Shown here piece after piece: positions 7,208-15,115 of a stretch of DNA of 37,129 nt. Source of the DNA: an uncultured Clostridia bacterium (GTDB lineage: Bacteria > Bacillota > Clostridia > Oscillospirales > Oscillospiraceae); assembly GCA_947649615.1 (NCBI GenBank), contig CANSSG010000026.1:1-37129 (forward strand). Reading direction: 5' to 3'. Positions within the stretch are counted from its first letter, which is position 1. Each line of letters begins with the position of its first letter. The notes below the pieces were generated by a model, which saw only the letters and a list, made by a program, of their open reading frames with translations, made no database searches and was not told the DNA's origin. The translations under genes were made by a program, and so were the position numbers.

Positions 7208-7984
7208 TTATCTGCCCGATGGGCCTTGGGGGCGCGTGTTTTCTTGCTGGATGATGGCGGGGATCTCGTTTAGGCTTTCAATAAGATAGTCGGGGGCCAG
7301 GCCGCTGTTTTCTAAGCCTTTATCGCGCTTGGCCGCGCCGGGGTTCTTAATTTGGATCATTAAACGCCAGCCTGCGCTGCGGGCGCCGGCTACGTCCCGG
7401 GATAGTGTGTCGCCTACGTACGCAAGCTCTGGGGGGGATAGGTGCAGGCGGCGTTCCGCTACCCGGAAAATCTCGGGGGATGGCTTGCGGATGCCGGTTT
7501 CGCTGGATAGGACGATGCAGTCCATGTAATCGCGGACGCCGTATTCCTCTAAAAAATGGGGCGCGACCGACAGGGATATGATGTTGCTGATTAATCCCAG
7601 CTTCAAGCCCTGGGAGCGGAGGGCGTCCAGCGTTTCCTTTATGCAGGGGCGGCGGATGACGCGTACGCGCTCGTAATCGTAGAGAAAGCTTAGCTCCTCC
7701 GCAATGGGGGATAGCTTTTCGGGGCTTATGGCCCAGTCTTTTAAATACCAATTGCGCCATATTTCCGCCGGCGGCAGCTCGCGCAGGTCTTTTTCTGACG
7801 CGCGCTTGTAGGCTTCGCCGTTTTCATGGAGCTTCTTTGCCAGCGTTTCTGGGGGGACGGCCAGCGCAATGCCGTAGTCCTGCAAACGGTCCAGAAGGCG
7901 GCGGGCAAACCATATGTCCCGCCCCTCCGGGGAGTCCGCTGTATGTAGGGTGCCGCCCAGGTCGAACAGGACCCCTCGTATCAT
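7208..7984 (-). CDS. HAD-superfamily hydrolase, tandem paralogue 4 (first gene of operon)
   Basis: 258 aa. Motif I is D8-L-G-G-T without the second Asp; motif II Ser in LGLISN, Lys in IRKPSP, motif IV GDTLSRD. Cap segments include LPPAEIWRNWYL, comparable to the other three. The ATG at 7984 follows GAAGGAGGGCGAGACAAA; the longer open frame upstream runs across the promoter at 8055-8083 and is not coding. As the promoter-proximal gene it heads the HAD/gpmI/mgtC-like transcription unit. Its last residues (after the HAD core) are an unconserved polar tail. Confidence 0.85.
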   Translation of the reverse strand: MIRGVLFDLGGTLHTADSPEGRDIWFARRLLDRLQDYGIALAVPPETLAKKLHENGEAYKRASEKDLRELPPAEIWRNWYLKDWAISPEKLSPIAEELSFLYDYERVRVIRRPCIKETLDALRSQGLKLGLISNIISLSVAPHFLEEYGVRDYMDCIVLSSETGIRKPSPEIFRVAERRLHLSPPELAYVGDTLSRDVAGARSAGWRLMIQIKNPGAAKRDKGLENSGLAPDYLIESLNEIPAIIQQENTRPQGPSGR

Positions 7985-8054
7985 TTTGTCTCGCCCTCCT
8001 TCCGGCTGCCTGCCGCAGCGGATTTCAAACGTTTCCGTTCTTGTCGTTGCCAAG

Positions 8055-8083
8055 ATTGTATCGCATTTCCCCGCGTTTGTCAA
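8055..8083 (-). promoter_or_regulatory. Sigma-A promoter of the HAD operon
   Basis: On the minus strand, TTGACA (8083-8078), a 17-bp spacer and TACAAT (8060-8055). Near-consensus with ideal spacing, giving a leader of roughly 65 nt before the ATG at 7984. Confidence 0.85.
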
Positions 8084-8153
8084 CCGCGTTTCTGGCGTTT
8101 TCCTTTGAAACTGCTGCGGCTGGGCTGGATATGGGCGGTTTTTGTGCCGGTTC

Positions 8154-8200
8154 CCGCAACTTTTGCGGCGCTTTCGCTTCGGTTTGCGGAAAAGTTGCGG
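8154..8200. repeat. Inverted repeat in divergent intergenic region
   Basis: CCGCAACTTTT (8154-8164) and AAAAGTTGCGG (8190-8200) form an 11-bp perfect stem with a 25-nt loop. It lies between the divergent HAD and LacI-type promoters, upstream of both, so it is not a terminator for either. A protein-binding site or insertion remnant is possible. The rest of the 7985-8388 gap holds only the two promoters and a candidate operator. Confidence 0.45.
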
Positions 8201-8277
8201 ATACATGCGGCGGGTGGGTGCGGTTTTATAGGTTTTTCGTCTTATTGACTAGTTTTTTTGTCGGAATCTGTGCATAA

Positions 8278-8301
8278 GTACAGAAATTTCGGAAATTGTA
8301 C
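8278..8301. promoter_or_regulatory. Candidate operator upstream of the LacI-type gene
   Basis: Imperfect palindrome with outer GTAC/GTAC and inner GAAATTT / AAATT arms around CGG, directly 5' of the -35 box of the LacI-type gene. LacI-family regulators often bind such sites and control themselves; the assignment is by position only. Confidence 0.35.
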
Positions 8302-8311
8302 TAAATTGCTC

Positions 8312-8340
8312 TTGCAATTCTGTGCGGCAGGCTTTACAAT
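8312..8340 (+). promoter_or_regulatory. Sigma-A promoter of the LacI-type gene
   Basis: TTGCAA (8312-8317), 17-bp spacer, TACAAT (8335-8340). It would start transcription about 40 nt before the ATG at 8389. Confidence 0.75.
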
Positions 8341-8388
8341 GAGTTTGCGGAAAAATGTTCGGAATATTTTCGTGATGGAGGCCGTCAT

Positions 8389-9393
8389 ATGAAGAATGTT
8401 ACCATCAAAGATGTTGCAAAAGCGGCCGGGGTGTCCTATTCGACCGTCTCCCGCGCACTGTCCGGCAGTCCGGAAATCAGCGTGGACACCCGCGAACGCA
8501 TCCTTCAGGTCTGTAAGGAAATGAATTACACCGCCAATACCGTCGCCCGCGCTATGGTTATGAAAAGCACGAAGCTGCTGGGCCTGATCCTTACGGGGGT
8601 CAATAATCCGTTTATGTCGGATTTGGCCTACCATATCGACCGGCAGGCCAGGGCCAGGGGGTACAATATTATTTTGTGCAATTCTTCCAGGGACCAGGAA
8701 CAGGAAAAGGAACTGTTTGAACTGATGATCGGACGGCAGGTGGACGGCATCATCCTCGTCCCCTCCGGGCCGGAGAGCTATGAACGGCTGCGGCCCTACC
8801 TCTCCCGTCTCCCTACGGTGTTCGTGGGGGAGAACCTGCGGGAGGTGCCGGAGAGTTATGTCTCTGTGGACAACTACCGGGGGGCTTACCTGGGGGTCGA
8901 GTACCTCTATGGCCTGGGGCATCGGGACATCCTTTACTTCGGGCGGCGGCGGGGCAGCACGACCCATCAGCTTCGCTCCGAGGGCTATACCGCCGCCTGC
9001 CTGGATTTGGGGCTGGCGCCCCAGTATTGCAATAATACGTTCCCGCTGACTTCCATCAAATACGGCTATCAGCTTGCCAAGCAGCTTTTTGCCCAGGAAC
9101 GGAAGTTTACCGCCATCTTCGCCGCTACGGATACCAATGCTTTGGGCATTATGGGCGCGGCGGAGGAAAACGGCATCCGGATTCCGGAGGATGTTTCCTT
9201 GCTGGGGTTTGACAATATCCGGTATTCCAGCTTGCCCAGGATCAATTTGACTACGATTGAACAGCCCATGAAAATGCTGGCCTCTGTGGCGGTGGACAGC
9301 TTGCTGGATAAGATTCAGAGCGAACTGGCGGGGTATTCCCATCGGATCTTGACGCCGACGCTGATCGAGCGGTCGTCCTGCCGGGCGGTTTGA
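8389..9393 (+). CDS. LacI-family transcriptional regulator
   Basis: 334 aa. N-terminal helix-turn-helix (VTIKDVAKAAGVSYSTVSRA, residues 4-23) and hinge with the ARAM/KSTKLLGLI transition, then a periplasmic-binding-protein-like effector domain (about 62-330) containing GVNNPF, DGIILVPSG, a GHRDILYFG segment and the late DVSLLGFDNIRYS motif typical of the family. Such proteins bind operator DNA and release it on binding a sugar or nucleoside. No sugar-use genes adjoin it, so the ligand and targets are unknown; the two neighbouring operons and itself are the closest candidates. ATG at 8389 has GGAGG 7 nt upstream. Confidence 0.93.
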   Translation: MKNVTIKDVAKAAGVSYSTVSRALSGSPEISVDTRERILQVCKEMNYTANTVARAMVMKSTKLLGLILTGVNNPFMSDLAYHIDRQARARGYNIILCNSSRDQEQEKELFELMIGRQVDGIILVPSGPESYERLRPYLSRLPTVFVGENLREVPESYVSVDNYRGAYLGVEYLYGLGHRDILYFGRRRGSTTHQLRSEGYTAACLDLGLAPQYCNNTFPLTSIKYGYQLAKQLFAQERKFTAIFAATDTNALGIMGAAEENGIRIPEDVSLLGFDNIRYSSLPRINLTTIEQPMKMLASVAVDSLLDKIQSELAGYSHRILTPTLIERSSCRAV

Positions 9394-9400
9394 TGTGTGT

Positions 9401-9427
9401 CAAAAAAGATGCTTCGCATCTTTTTTG
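9401..9427 (+). terminator. Terminator after the LacI-type gene
   Basis: AAAAAAGATGC, loop TTC, GCATCTTTTTT: a perfect stem ending in a T run, 8 nt past the stop codon. The A tract makes it usable on both strands. Confidence 0.85.
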
Positions 9428-9462
9428 AGGAAAAGGATCGGGCCGAGCGCGGCCCGCAAAGT

Positions 9463-9493
9463 ACTTTTTCGACGTACACGCCGCCGAAAAAGT
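9463..9493. repeat. ACTTTTTCG/CGAAAAAGT hairpin
   Basis: Nine-bp perfect arms with a 13-nt loop, one of several hairpins in the 9394-9631 gap. Just before it, GGGCC/GGCCC (9440-9455) forms a further small stem. Similar ACTTTTT/AAAAAGT arms recur at 21351-21380 and 21761-21786. Confidence 0.5.
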
Positions 9494-9505
9494 GATTAAA
9501 TTTTA

Positions 9506-9524
9506 TTCACGCCTTCGGCGTGAA
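9506..9524. terminator. Hairpin TTCACGCC/GGCGTGAA
   Basis: Perfect 8-bp stem with TTC loop, followed by CTCC/GGAG and a T run at 9539-9544 on the plus strand. It may act with the next hairpin to end transcription from the LacI-type gene. Confidence 0.5.
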
Positions 9525-9552
9525 CTCCTGCGGAGGGCTTTTTTGACAGTCT

Positions 9553-9595
9553 GAGACGTAAAGGCGCCGCGCTTTGCGCGGCGCCTTTACGTCTC
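9553..9595. terminator. Very strong 20-bp hairpin after cbiB
   Basis: Perfect 20-bp stem (arms 9553-9572 and 9576-9595) with a TTT loop, lying between the convergent LacI-type gene and the cobalamin operon, 36 nt past the cbiB stop. It is directly preceded by TTTTTTGACAGTCTGA, a motif that recurs before another hairpin near 18345. Neither flank has a good T run after the stem for the minus strand. Confidence 0.65.
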
Positions 9596-9631
9596 TGTAT
9601 GTGGGCTGCGATTGGCGGCATGTTCTGCGTA

Positions 9632-10609
9632 TCAGATCATTGGAAAGACGGCCCGCGCCAGCAGGCGGGCGCCGCCAAACAGCAGCCATGATAAAAACGC
9701 CGTCCCGTACATGAGACGGCAGGCCCGGCGGATGTCGCCGGGGGCAATCTCCCGGATTGGGTCGCCGATGCAGGGCTTTTTGTGCAATGCGCCGTGGTAC
9801 CAGGCGTCTCCTGCAAGCCGCAGGCCCAGAAGGCCCGCACAGGCCGACTCCGTTTGGGCGGAGTTGGGGCTTGCATGCTTGTGGCGGTCCCGGAGGAATA
9901 TCCGCCAGCCGTTGGGAAGGTCAAAGCCCTGCGCCCAGCCGGACGCCAGCATCAGAAGGGCCGATATCCTGGATGGGAAATAGTTCATTGCGTCGTCCAG
10001 CTTCGCCGGGATGAACCCTATATCCCGGTAGGGCGGCTCGATGTAGCCCAGCATGGAATCCATCGTGTTGACCGCCTTGTAAAAAAAGCCTAAGGGCGCG
10101 CCGCCTATGGCAAGAAACAGCAGCGGGGCGGTAACGCCGTCGGAGGTGTTTTCCGCTACCGTCTCTACAGCCGCCCGGGTGATGCCGGAAGCGTCCAGGC
10201 GGGCCGTGTCGCGGCCGACAATCATGCTTACCGCCCGGCGCGCGGCCTCTACGTCCCCACCTTCCAGGGCGGTGCAGACCTTCATGCTCTCCGTGCGCAG
10301 GGATTTCGCCGCTAGAATCTGCCAGCACATCAGGCTCTCTACCAGCAGGCGGAGCCAAGGGCTGAACGCCTGGCAGAGATGGAGGATGGCGGCCGGTACG
10401 ATGGTGGAAATGGATGCTACGGCCAGCCACAGTGCGCCGCCGGCCCAGCGCTCGCCGCTGGGGGTGGCGGGGAAAAGCCGCCGCAGAAGCTTTTCGCCAA
10501 GGGATATCAGCTTCCCTATCGCTGCTACCGGGTGGGGGATGCAGTGGGGGTCGCCTACGATCAAATCAATCACAAAACCCGCCGCCAGGGCGCACAGCGT
10601 CCCATCCAT
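9632..10609 (-). CDS. cbiB: Adenosylcobinamide-phosphate synthase
   Basis: 325 aa membrane protein that attaches the aminopropanol arm to adenosylcobyric acid. Typical family features are LIVGDPHCIPHPVAAIG near the N-terminus, IVGRDTARLD, VAENTSDGVTAPLL, KAVNTMDSMLGY and a C-terminal hydrophobic segment. The ATG at 10609 shares its A with the TAA stop of the preceding fusion gene (TAATG), so translation is coupled; an upstream in-frame start inside the neighbour is disfavoured. Last gene of the cobalamin operon, ending before the hairpin cluster. Confidence 0.93.
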   Translation of the reverse strand: MDGTLCALAAGFVIDLIVGDPHCIPHPVAAIGKLISLGEKLLRRLFPATPSGERWAGGALWLAVASISTIVPAAILHLCQAFSPWLRLLVESLMCWQILAAKSLRTESMKVCTALEGGDVEAARRAVSMIVGRDTARLDASGITRAAVETVAENTSDGVTAPLLFLAIGGAPLGFFYKAVNTMDSMLGYIEPPYRDIGFIPAKLDDAMNYFPSRISALLMLASGWAQGFDLPNGWRIFLRDRHKHASPNSAQTESACAGLLGLRLAGDAWYHGALHKKPCIGDPIREIAPGDIRRACRLMYGTAFLSWLLFGGARLLARAVFPMI

Positions 10610-12594
10610 TACGCGTCCCCCCGTCCTTGGAATAGGAACAGGCACACCGGGTTCCCTCCCGCCATGAGATGGTATGGACCCGCTTCGCGGCTGCGGGCCG
10701 CGGTGAGGGAAACCGCTTCCGCCTCGGAGAAGCGGGGGTCCTTCAGCAGCGCTGTCAGCTCTGCCGCCGATTCCAATGTTGCCGCCGCCGCCGCAAGGCG
10801 GACGCCGGGGTTTTTCATCAGCAGAAGGTCTACGATTTCCCGGAGCTGGCCGGAACTGCCGCCCAGGAAGGCGTGGGTGGGGGGCGGCAGGGCGGCGCAG
10901 GCGGCGGGGGCCGTGCCGGGGACGGCTTCCAGGTTGGAGAGGTGGAATTTCTTCCGGTTTTCCTCCAGCAGGGACAGCGCGGCGGCGTCCTTCTCAATGG
11001 CGTATACCTTGCCCTCCCGGGCTTGCAGGGCCAACTCCACGGAGACGGAGCCGGTGCCTGCGCCGACGTCCCAGCAAACTGCCCCGCGGGCCGGGCGCAG
11101 CAGGGAGAGGGCGCAGGCGCGGATTTCGCGCTTGGTCATGGGGATTGCCCGCCCGTCCGCCTTTTCGCCCCGCTGGAAGCAGTGGTCCGGCAGGCCGGGC
11201 GTGAAGGGCCGGGCCTGGGGGTTCTCAATCAGGACCGCGCTGAGGGCGTCAAAATCCTTTTCCGCCAGTTCGCGGGCGGGGCCTTGGGTGATGCGCTCTT
11301 CCGGATAGCCCAGGCGTTCGCCGACGCTGACAAGGACTTCCGGCAGACCCGCCTCCGCCAGCGTCCGGCAGAGGTCTGACGCGCCGCGCCCGCCCCCGAC
11401 CAGGGCGAATACCCGGCGGTTCTGCCATACGTCCGGCACGATGTCCCGGGCGCGGCCGTGGAGGCTGACGGGGACGGCGTCTTCATAGGAGACGCGGAGA
11501 CGGGCGCACAGCGTTTGCAGGGAGCTGACGCCGGGGAGGACCTCCGTCTCGCAGTCCGGGAGAAGGGGGAGCAGGCGCTTGGCGCCGCTGAAAAATCCGG
11601 CGTCGCCGGACAGGGCTACCGCAAAACGGCGGCAGGCCCGCTTCCCGCGGATGCAGGCGGCAATGGCCTCCGGCGCGACCGCTTCCACCCGGTCCTGGCC
11701 GGGGCGGGCGGCTGCTTCCAGCATCCGGGGTGCGCCAATGATGCAGTCTGCCGCCGCCAGGGCTTTGGCCGCTTCCACCGTCATGCCGTCCCCGCTTCCG
11801 GGTCCTATGCCTACCAGGGAGACCTTGGGGCGGAAGCGCAGGCCAAAACGCCCGGTCAGGAAATCCAGCGCCGCCGCAAAATCCAGGCCCTCGCGCTGGG
11901 GGGGGCGGCCTACTACCACCAGGACCGCGCCCGCTTCCCGGGCGGCGGCGGCTTTTTCATGGAAGCCCCCGGCCCCGCCGGCGTCCTTCGTTACCATGTA
12001 TTTGGCGTTGACGCTGCGCAGCATGGCCGCATTCAGTTCCTTGGAAAACGGGCCTTGCATCGCCAGTACGCGGTCCGGACCCAGGCCGGCCTCCCGGCAG
12101 GCGGCCAGGGACGCTTCCATAGGCAGCACCCGGGCGTAGGCGCGCTGGGCGAAGCTGGGGAGGGCGGCGTATTTTGACAGCTCCTTGCTACCGGTGGTCA
12201 GAAGGATGCTCCCTTCCGTATGGCGCAGGAAGCTTACGGCTGCGGGAATGTCCGGAACCCAGACCGCGTCCTCCGGCGCGTCCTCGCAGCGGCGCAGCAG
12301 GCGCAGGTAGGCCGTCCCGGTTTCCCGGCAGGCGTTGGCGATGTTTTCCGTCGCTTCCACCGCGTAGGGGTGGGTGGCGTCAACTACCAGGTCGTATTTT
12401 TTCAGGCGGAACCGCCCCGCCATCTCCGGCTCCGACAGCCGTCCGGTGAAGACCGCCAGGCCGGGGCGGGGCGGGAGGAGCGCCCCGCCGTACGCCGTGG
12501 CCACGAAGGCATCCGCCTCCACAGGCTGCCCCGCCAGCAGCGCCAGCAGCTCGCGGCCCTCCGTGGTGCCGGCGAAAACGCACAGGCTATACAT
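10609..12594 (-). CDS. cbiJ/cbiET: CbiJ-CbiE-CbiT triple fusion of cobalamin biosynthesis
   Basis: 661 aa joining three enzymes. Residues 1-245: cobalt-precorrin-6A reductase (FAGTTEGRELL, DATHPYAVEATENI, TGSKEL, VTKDAGGAGGFHEK). Residues about 257-465: CbiE, a tetrapyrrole methyltransferase starting VSLVGIGPGSGDG with the ALSGDAGFFSGA and LPGVSSLQ loops. Residues about 470-661: CbiT, the decarboxylating methyltransferase with MTKREIRA and the SAM motif WDVGAGTGSVSVELA (508-522). The methylations at C5 and C15, decarboxylation and reduction are consecutive late steps of ring modification, so the fusion could channel intermediates. CbiET fusions are common; CbiJ on the front is less so. ATG at 12594, AGGGGG 6 nt upstream, overlaps cbiH by 8 bp. 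Confidence 0.94.
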   Translation of the reverse strand: MYSLCVFAGTTEGRELLALLAGQPVEADAFVATAYGGALLPPRPGLAVFTGRLSEPEMAGRFRLKKYDLVVDATHPYAVEATENIANACRETGTAYLRLLRRCEDAPEDAVWVPDIPAAVSFLRHTEGSILLTTGSKELSKYAALPSFAQRAYARVLPMEASLAACREAGLGPDRVLAMQGPFSKELNAAMLRSVNAKYMVTKDAGGAGGFHEKAAAAREAGAVLVVVGRPPQREGLDFAAALDFLTGRFGLRFRPKVSLVGIGPGSGDGMTVEAAKALAAADCIIGAPRMLEAAARPGQDRVEAVAPEAIAACIRGKRACRRFAVALSGDAGFFSGAKRLLPLLPDCETEVLPGVSSLQTLCARLRVSYEDAVPVSLHGRARDIVPDVWQNRRVFALVGGGRGASDLCRTLAEAGLPEVLVSVGERLGYPEERITQGPARELAEKDFDALSAVLIENPQARPFTPGLPDHCFQRGEKADGRAIPMTKREIRACALSLLRPARGAVCWDVGAGTGSVSVELALQAREGKVYAIEKDAAALSLLEENRKKFHLSNLEAVPGTAPAACAALPPPTHAFLGGSSGQLREIVDLLLMKNPGVRLAAAAATLESAAELTALLKDPRFSEAEAVSLTAARSREAGPYHLMAGGNPVCLFLFQGRGDA

Positions 12595-13318
12595 TCCGAT
12601 ACCCCCTGGGCGTCACCATCTTCCCGGCGATGGAGGCCGTCTGGCTGTTGCCGATGAATACGGTGCAGAACATGTCCGCCTCATAGGCGCATAAGTCCTT
12701 TAAAGAAAGAATAGCCGCTTCCTCGCCCGGACGTCCGATATTGCGGACTACGCCGCAGATGAGGGATTCCGGCAGGGTCTCCAGCAAAATCCCACAGGCC
12801 CGCCGCAGGTGGCCGGGCCGGCCCTTGCTGGCCGGGTTGTAGAGGACGATGGCCAAATCCGCCGCCGCCGCCGCCGCTAAACGCGCTTCGATCTTCTCCC
12901 AGGGGGTCAGGCGGTCGCTGAGGCTGATGACCGCGAAATCGTGGGTCAAGGGCGCGCCCAGTACCGCCGCGCCGCTACAGGCCGCCGTCAGGCCGGGGAT
13001 GACGGCAACCGCCGGGTCCGCCTCCCCGCCCCGTATCTGGTAAATCAAGCCCGCCATGCCGTATACCCCGCTGTCGCCGGAGCACACCATGGCTACATCG
13101 CGCCCCGACCGGGCCGCGTCCAGCGCTATCCGGCACCGGTCCGCTTCCTTGGTCATGGGGGTCGTGATAAATTCTTTGTCCGGATACCGCTCCCGGACCA
13201 GGTCCACGTAAACGTGATAGCCTACGATCACCTGGCACTCACGCAGGGCGCGGTCCGCCCGGACCGTCATGTTGCCGTAATCGCCGGGGCCTATGCCCAC
13301 TACCGTCAGTTTACCCAA
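12587..13318 (-). CDS. cbiH: Cobalt-precorrin-3B C17-methyltransferase
   Basis: 243 aa SAM-dependent tetrapyrrole methyltransferase that methylates C17 with ring contraction. Motifs are VGIGPGDYGNMT (N-terminal), CSGDSGVYGMAG, IPGLTAACSGAAVLGAP followed by DFAVISLSDRLTPW, and LYNPASKGRP, the last two characteristic of CobJ/CbiH. It starts with TTG at 13318: GGGAGG lies 6 nt upstream and no ATG or GTG fits. The 8-bp overlap with cbiG and with the next gene indicates coupled translation. Confidence 0.94.
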   Translation of the reverse strand: MGKLTVVGIGPGDYGNMTVRADRALRECQVIVGYHVYVDLVRERYPDKEFITTPMTKEADRCRIALDAARSGRDVAMVCSGDSGVYGMAGLIYQIRGGEADPAVAVIPGLTAACSGAAVLGAPLTHDFAVISLSDRLTPWEKIEARLAAAAAADLAIVLYNPASKGRPGHLRRACGILLETLPESLICGVVRNIGRPGEEAAILSLKDLCAYEADMFCTVFIGNSQTASIAGKMVTPRGYRNV

Positions 13319-14336
13319 AGCGCACCTCCCAATGCTCTGCCGCCGCTGCCACGGTCACGCCATGGGCGGCGGCCTTTTTTACTATCATCTGCCCGCCGCC
13401 CGCCGCCGCCGCCCGCTCGCAGACGTTGTCTGCGCCGGTCACGCGCTGGACGAACGGCGAAGCGGCGAAGGTCCCCGGTACGGCTTGCAGCTCCGGGGCG
13501 GAGTGGCATGCCAAGGGCCAGTTCCGCTCCCGGCAGAAGGCCAGAAGGCCGGGTTCGTCCTTCTTAAGGTCTATGGTGGATACCCCCGCTACCGCCGCCG
13601 GGTGGATGGAGGCTTCCGCCAGGACCTCGTCCACCAGAGCCGCAATGGCGGAAGCTTCCGTCCCGCGGCGGCACCCAATCCCCAGGCGGACCACCGGGGG
13701 GATCAGCCGCAGGGTGGTGGCAAAGGGGCTGTTCCGCCGCCAGGTGATGTAAATGCCCACCGTGCCGCCCTCCCCTGAAACCAGGCCGGGGGGCAAGGGT
13801 CCGGATAGGGGGAAATCACTCAAAAGCGGGACGCTTCCTTCCAAAATCGCGGCGGAAACCGCCTTTGCCTCCTGGATGCCGTCGATATATAAGCCGTTTT
13901 CCGCCGCCCAGGCGTCGGCGGAGAAGCGGCCGTTGACATCCGTGGCGGTGCTGACCGCCGCCAGGGCGCCGGTGCGCTCCGCCAGCTTTACCGCCAGGGC
14001 GTTGGCCCCGCCGATGTGGCCGGAGAGCAGCGGGACGGCGCAGCGCGCCAGCTCGTCTATTGACAACACGGCGGGGTCCGTCCGCTTGTCCCGCAGGTGG
14101 GGCGCGATGGCCCGGACCGCGATGCCGCAGGACCCTACGAACAGGATGGCGTCCGCCCACTGGAACACCGGGCCGCAGAAGTCCGCCAGGGGGGGGACGG
14201 CCGGTTCCCAGGGCGGGTCCGCCAGGCGTTGGGGCGCGAAGAAACGGACCGCGTCCCCTCCGCCCGAGAGGGCCTCCGCGCAGCGGCGGGCCGTGGACTG
14301 GCCCTGGCGGGTGAAGGCGAAAACGGCAAGGTTCAC
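13311..14336 (-). CDS. cbiG: Cobalt-precorrin-5A hydrolase
   Basis: 341 aa enzyme that opens the delta-lactone of cobalt-precorrin-5A and releases acetaldehyde, a marker of the anaerobic route. The N-terminal domain has FVGSCGIAVRAIAP and LLSGHIGGANALA (104-116); the C-terminal CobE-like domain begins near LGIGCRRGTEA. Starts with GTG at 14336, overlapping the cbiF stop in GTGA, with a GGAGG run just upstream. Confidence 0.93.
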   Translation of the reverse strand: MNLAVFAFTRQGQSTARRCAEALSGGGDAVRFFAPQRLADPPWEPAVPPLADFCGPVFQWADAILFVGSCGIAVRAIAPHLRDKRTDPAVLSIDELARCAVPLLSGHIGGANALAVKLAERTGALAAVSTATDVNGRFSADAWAAENGLYIDGIQEAKAVSAAILEGSVPLLSDFPLSGPLPPGLVSGEGGTVGIYITWRRNSPFATTLRLIPPVVRLGIGCRRGTEASAIAALVDEVLAEASIHPAAVAGVSTIDLKKDEPGLLAFCRERNWPLACHSAPELQAVPGTFAASPFVQRVTGADNVCERAAAAGGGQMIVKKAAAHGVTVAAAAEHWEVRFG

Positions 14337-15091
14337 GCCTCCGCCCCCTTACGGTACTCCGTGGTGAAGCCCGGATCGTAGAGCTTGGAGCGCAGGTAGC
14401 CGCCCCCTAAACAGCCGCCTACAATCAGCAGGGAAGTTTTGGTCAGGCCGTTGCCGGCTACCGTCTGCGCCAGCGTCCCTACGGTGCAGCGGAAAAGCTT
14501 TTCCTCCGGCCAGGTGGCCTTGTAGACGACCGCCGCAGGGGTGTCGGGCGCATAGCCCCCCGCCAGGAGGTCTTCTTGCAGCTTCCCGGCCAGGCTGGCG
14601 CTGAGAAACAGCACCATGGAGGCCTGGTGGGACGCCAGGGCGCGGATGGATTCCCCCTCCGGAACCGGGGTCCGCCCGGCGGCGCGGGTGATGATGACCG
14701 TTTGGCTTACGCCGGGCAGGGTGTACTCCGCCCGCAGGGACGCCGCCGCCCCGCAGAAGGAACTGACCCCCGGACAGACGTCGTAGGGGATGCCCAGTTC
14801 CTCCAACTGGTCGAACTGCTCCCGTACCGCGCCGTAAATGCTGGAGTCGCCTGTGTGCAGGCGGACTGTGGCCTGGCCGCGCTCCTCGGCGGCTTTTATT
14901 ACGGCTAAGACCTGCTCTAAGGTCATCTCCGCGCTGTTGTGGATGGCGCAGCCTGGTTTTGTATATTGCAGAAGCGCGGGGTTGACCAGGCTTCCGGCGT
15001 AAATGACTACGTCCGCTTCGCCCAGCAGCCGTGCGCCCCGGACCGTAATCAAGTCCGCCGCGCCGCTGCCCGCGCCTACGAAATGTACCAT
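14333..15091 (-). CDS. cbiF: Cobalt-precorrin-4 C11-methyltransferase
   Basis: 252 aa SAM-dependent methyltransferase acting at C11. It shows VGAGSGAADLITVRG, VIYAGSLVNPALL, HTGDSSIYGA, CPGVSSFCGAAASL and the RTPVPEGESIRAL segment that separates CobM/CbiF from its relatives. ATG at 15091 follows AAAAGGAGACGACGAC; a 24-nt gap separates it from cbiD, the only real gap inside the operon. Confidence 0.94.
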   Translation of the reverse strand: MVHFVGAGSGAADLITVRGARLLGEADVVIYAGSLVNPALLQYTKPGCAIHNSAEMTLEQVLAVIKAAEERGQATVRLHTGDSSIYGAVREQFDQLEELGIPYDVCPGVSSFCGAAASLRAEYTLPGVSQTVIITRAAGRTPVPEGESIRALASHQASMVLFLSASLAGKLQEDLLAGGYAPDTPAAVVYKATWPEEKLFRCTVGTLAQTVAGNGLTKTSLLIVGGCLGGGYLRSKLYDPGFTTEYRKGAEA

Positions 15092-15115
15092 GTCGTCGTC
15101 TCCTTTTGGTGGTTT

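Noticed and set aside
7985-8206. Longer N-terminus for HAD paralogue 4
   Set aside because: It would translate through the promoter; the ATG at 7984 has a strong ribosome site.
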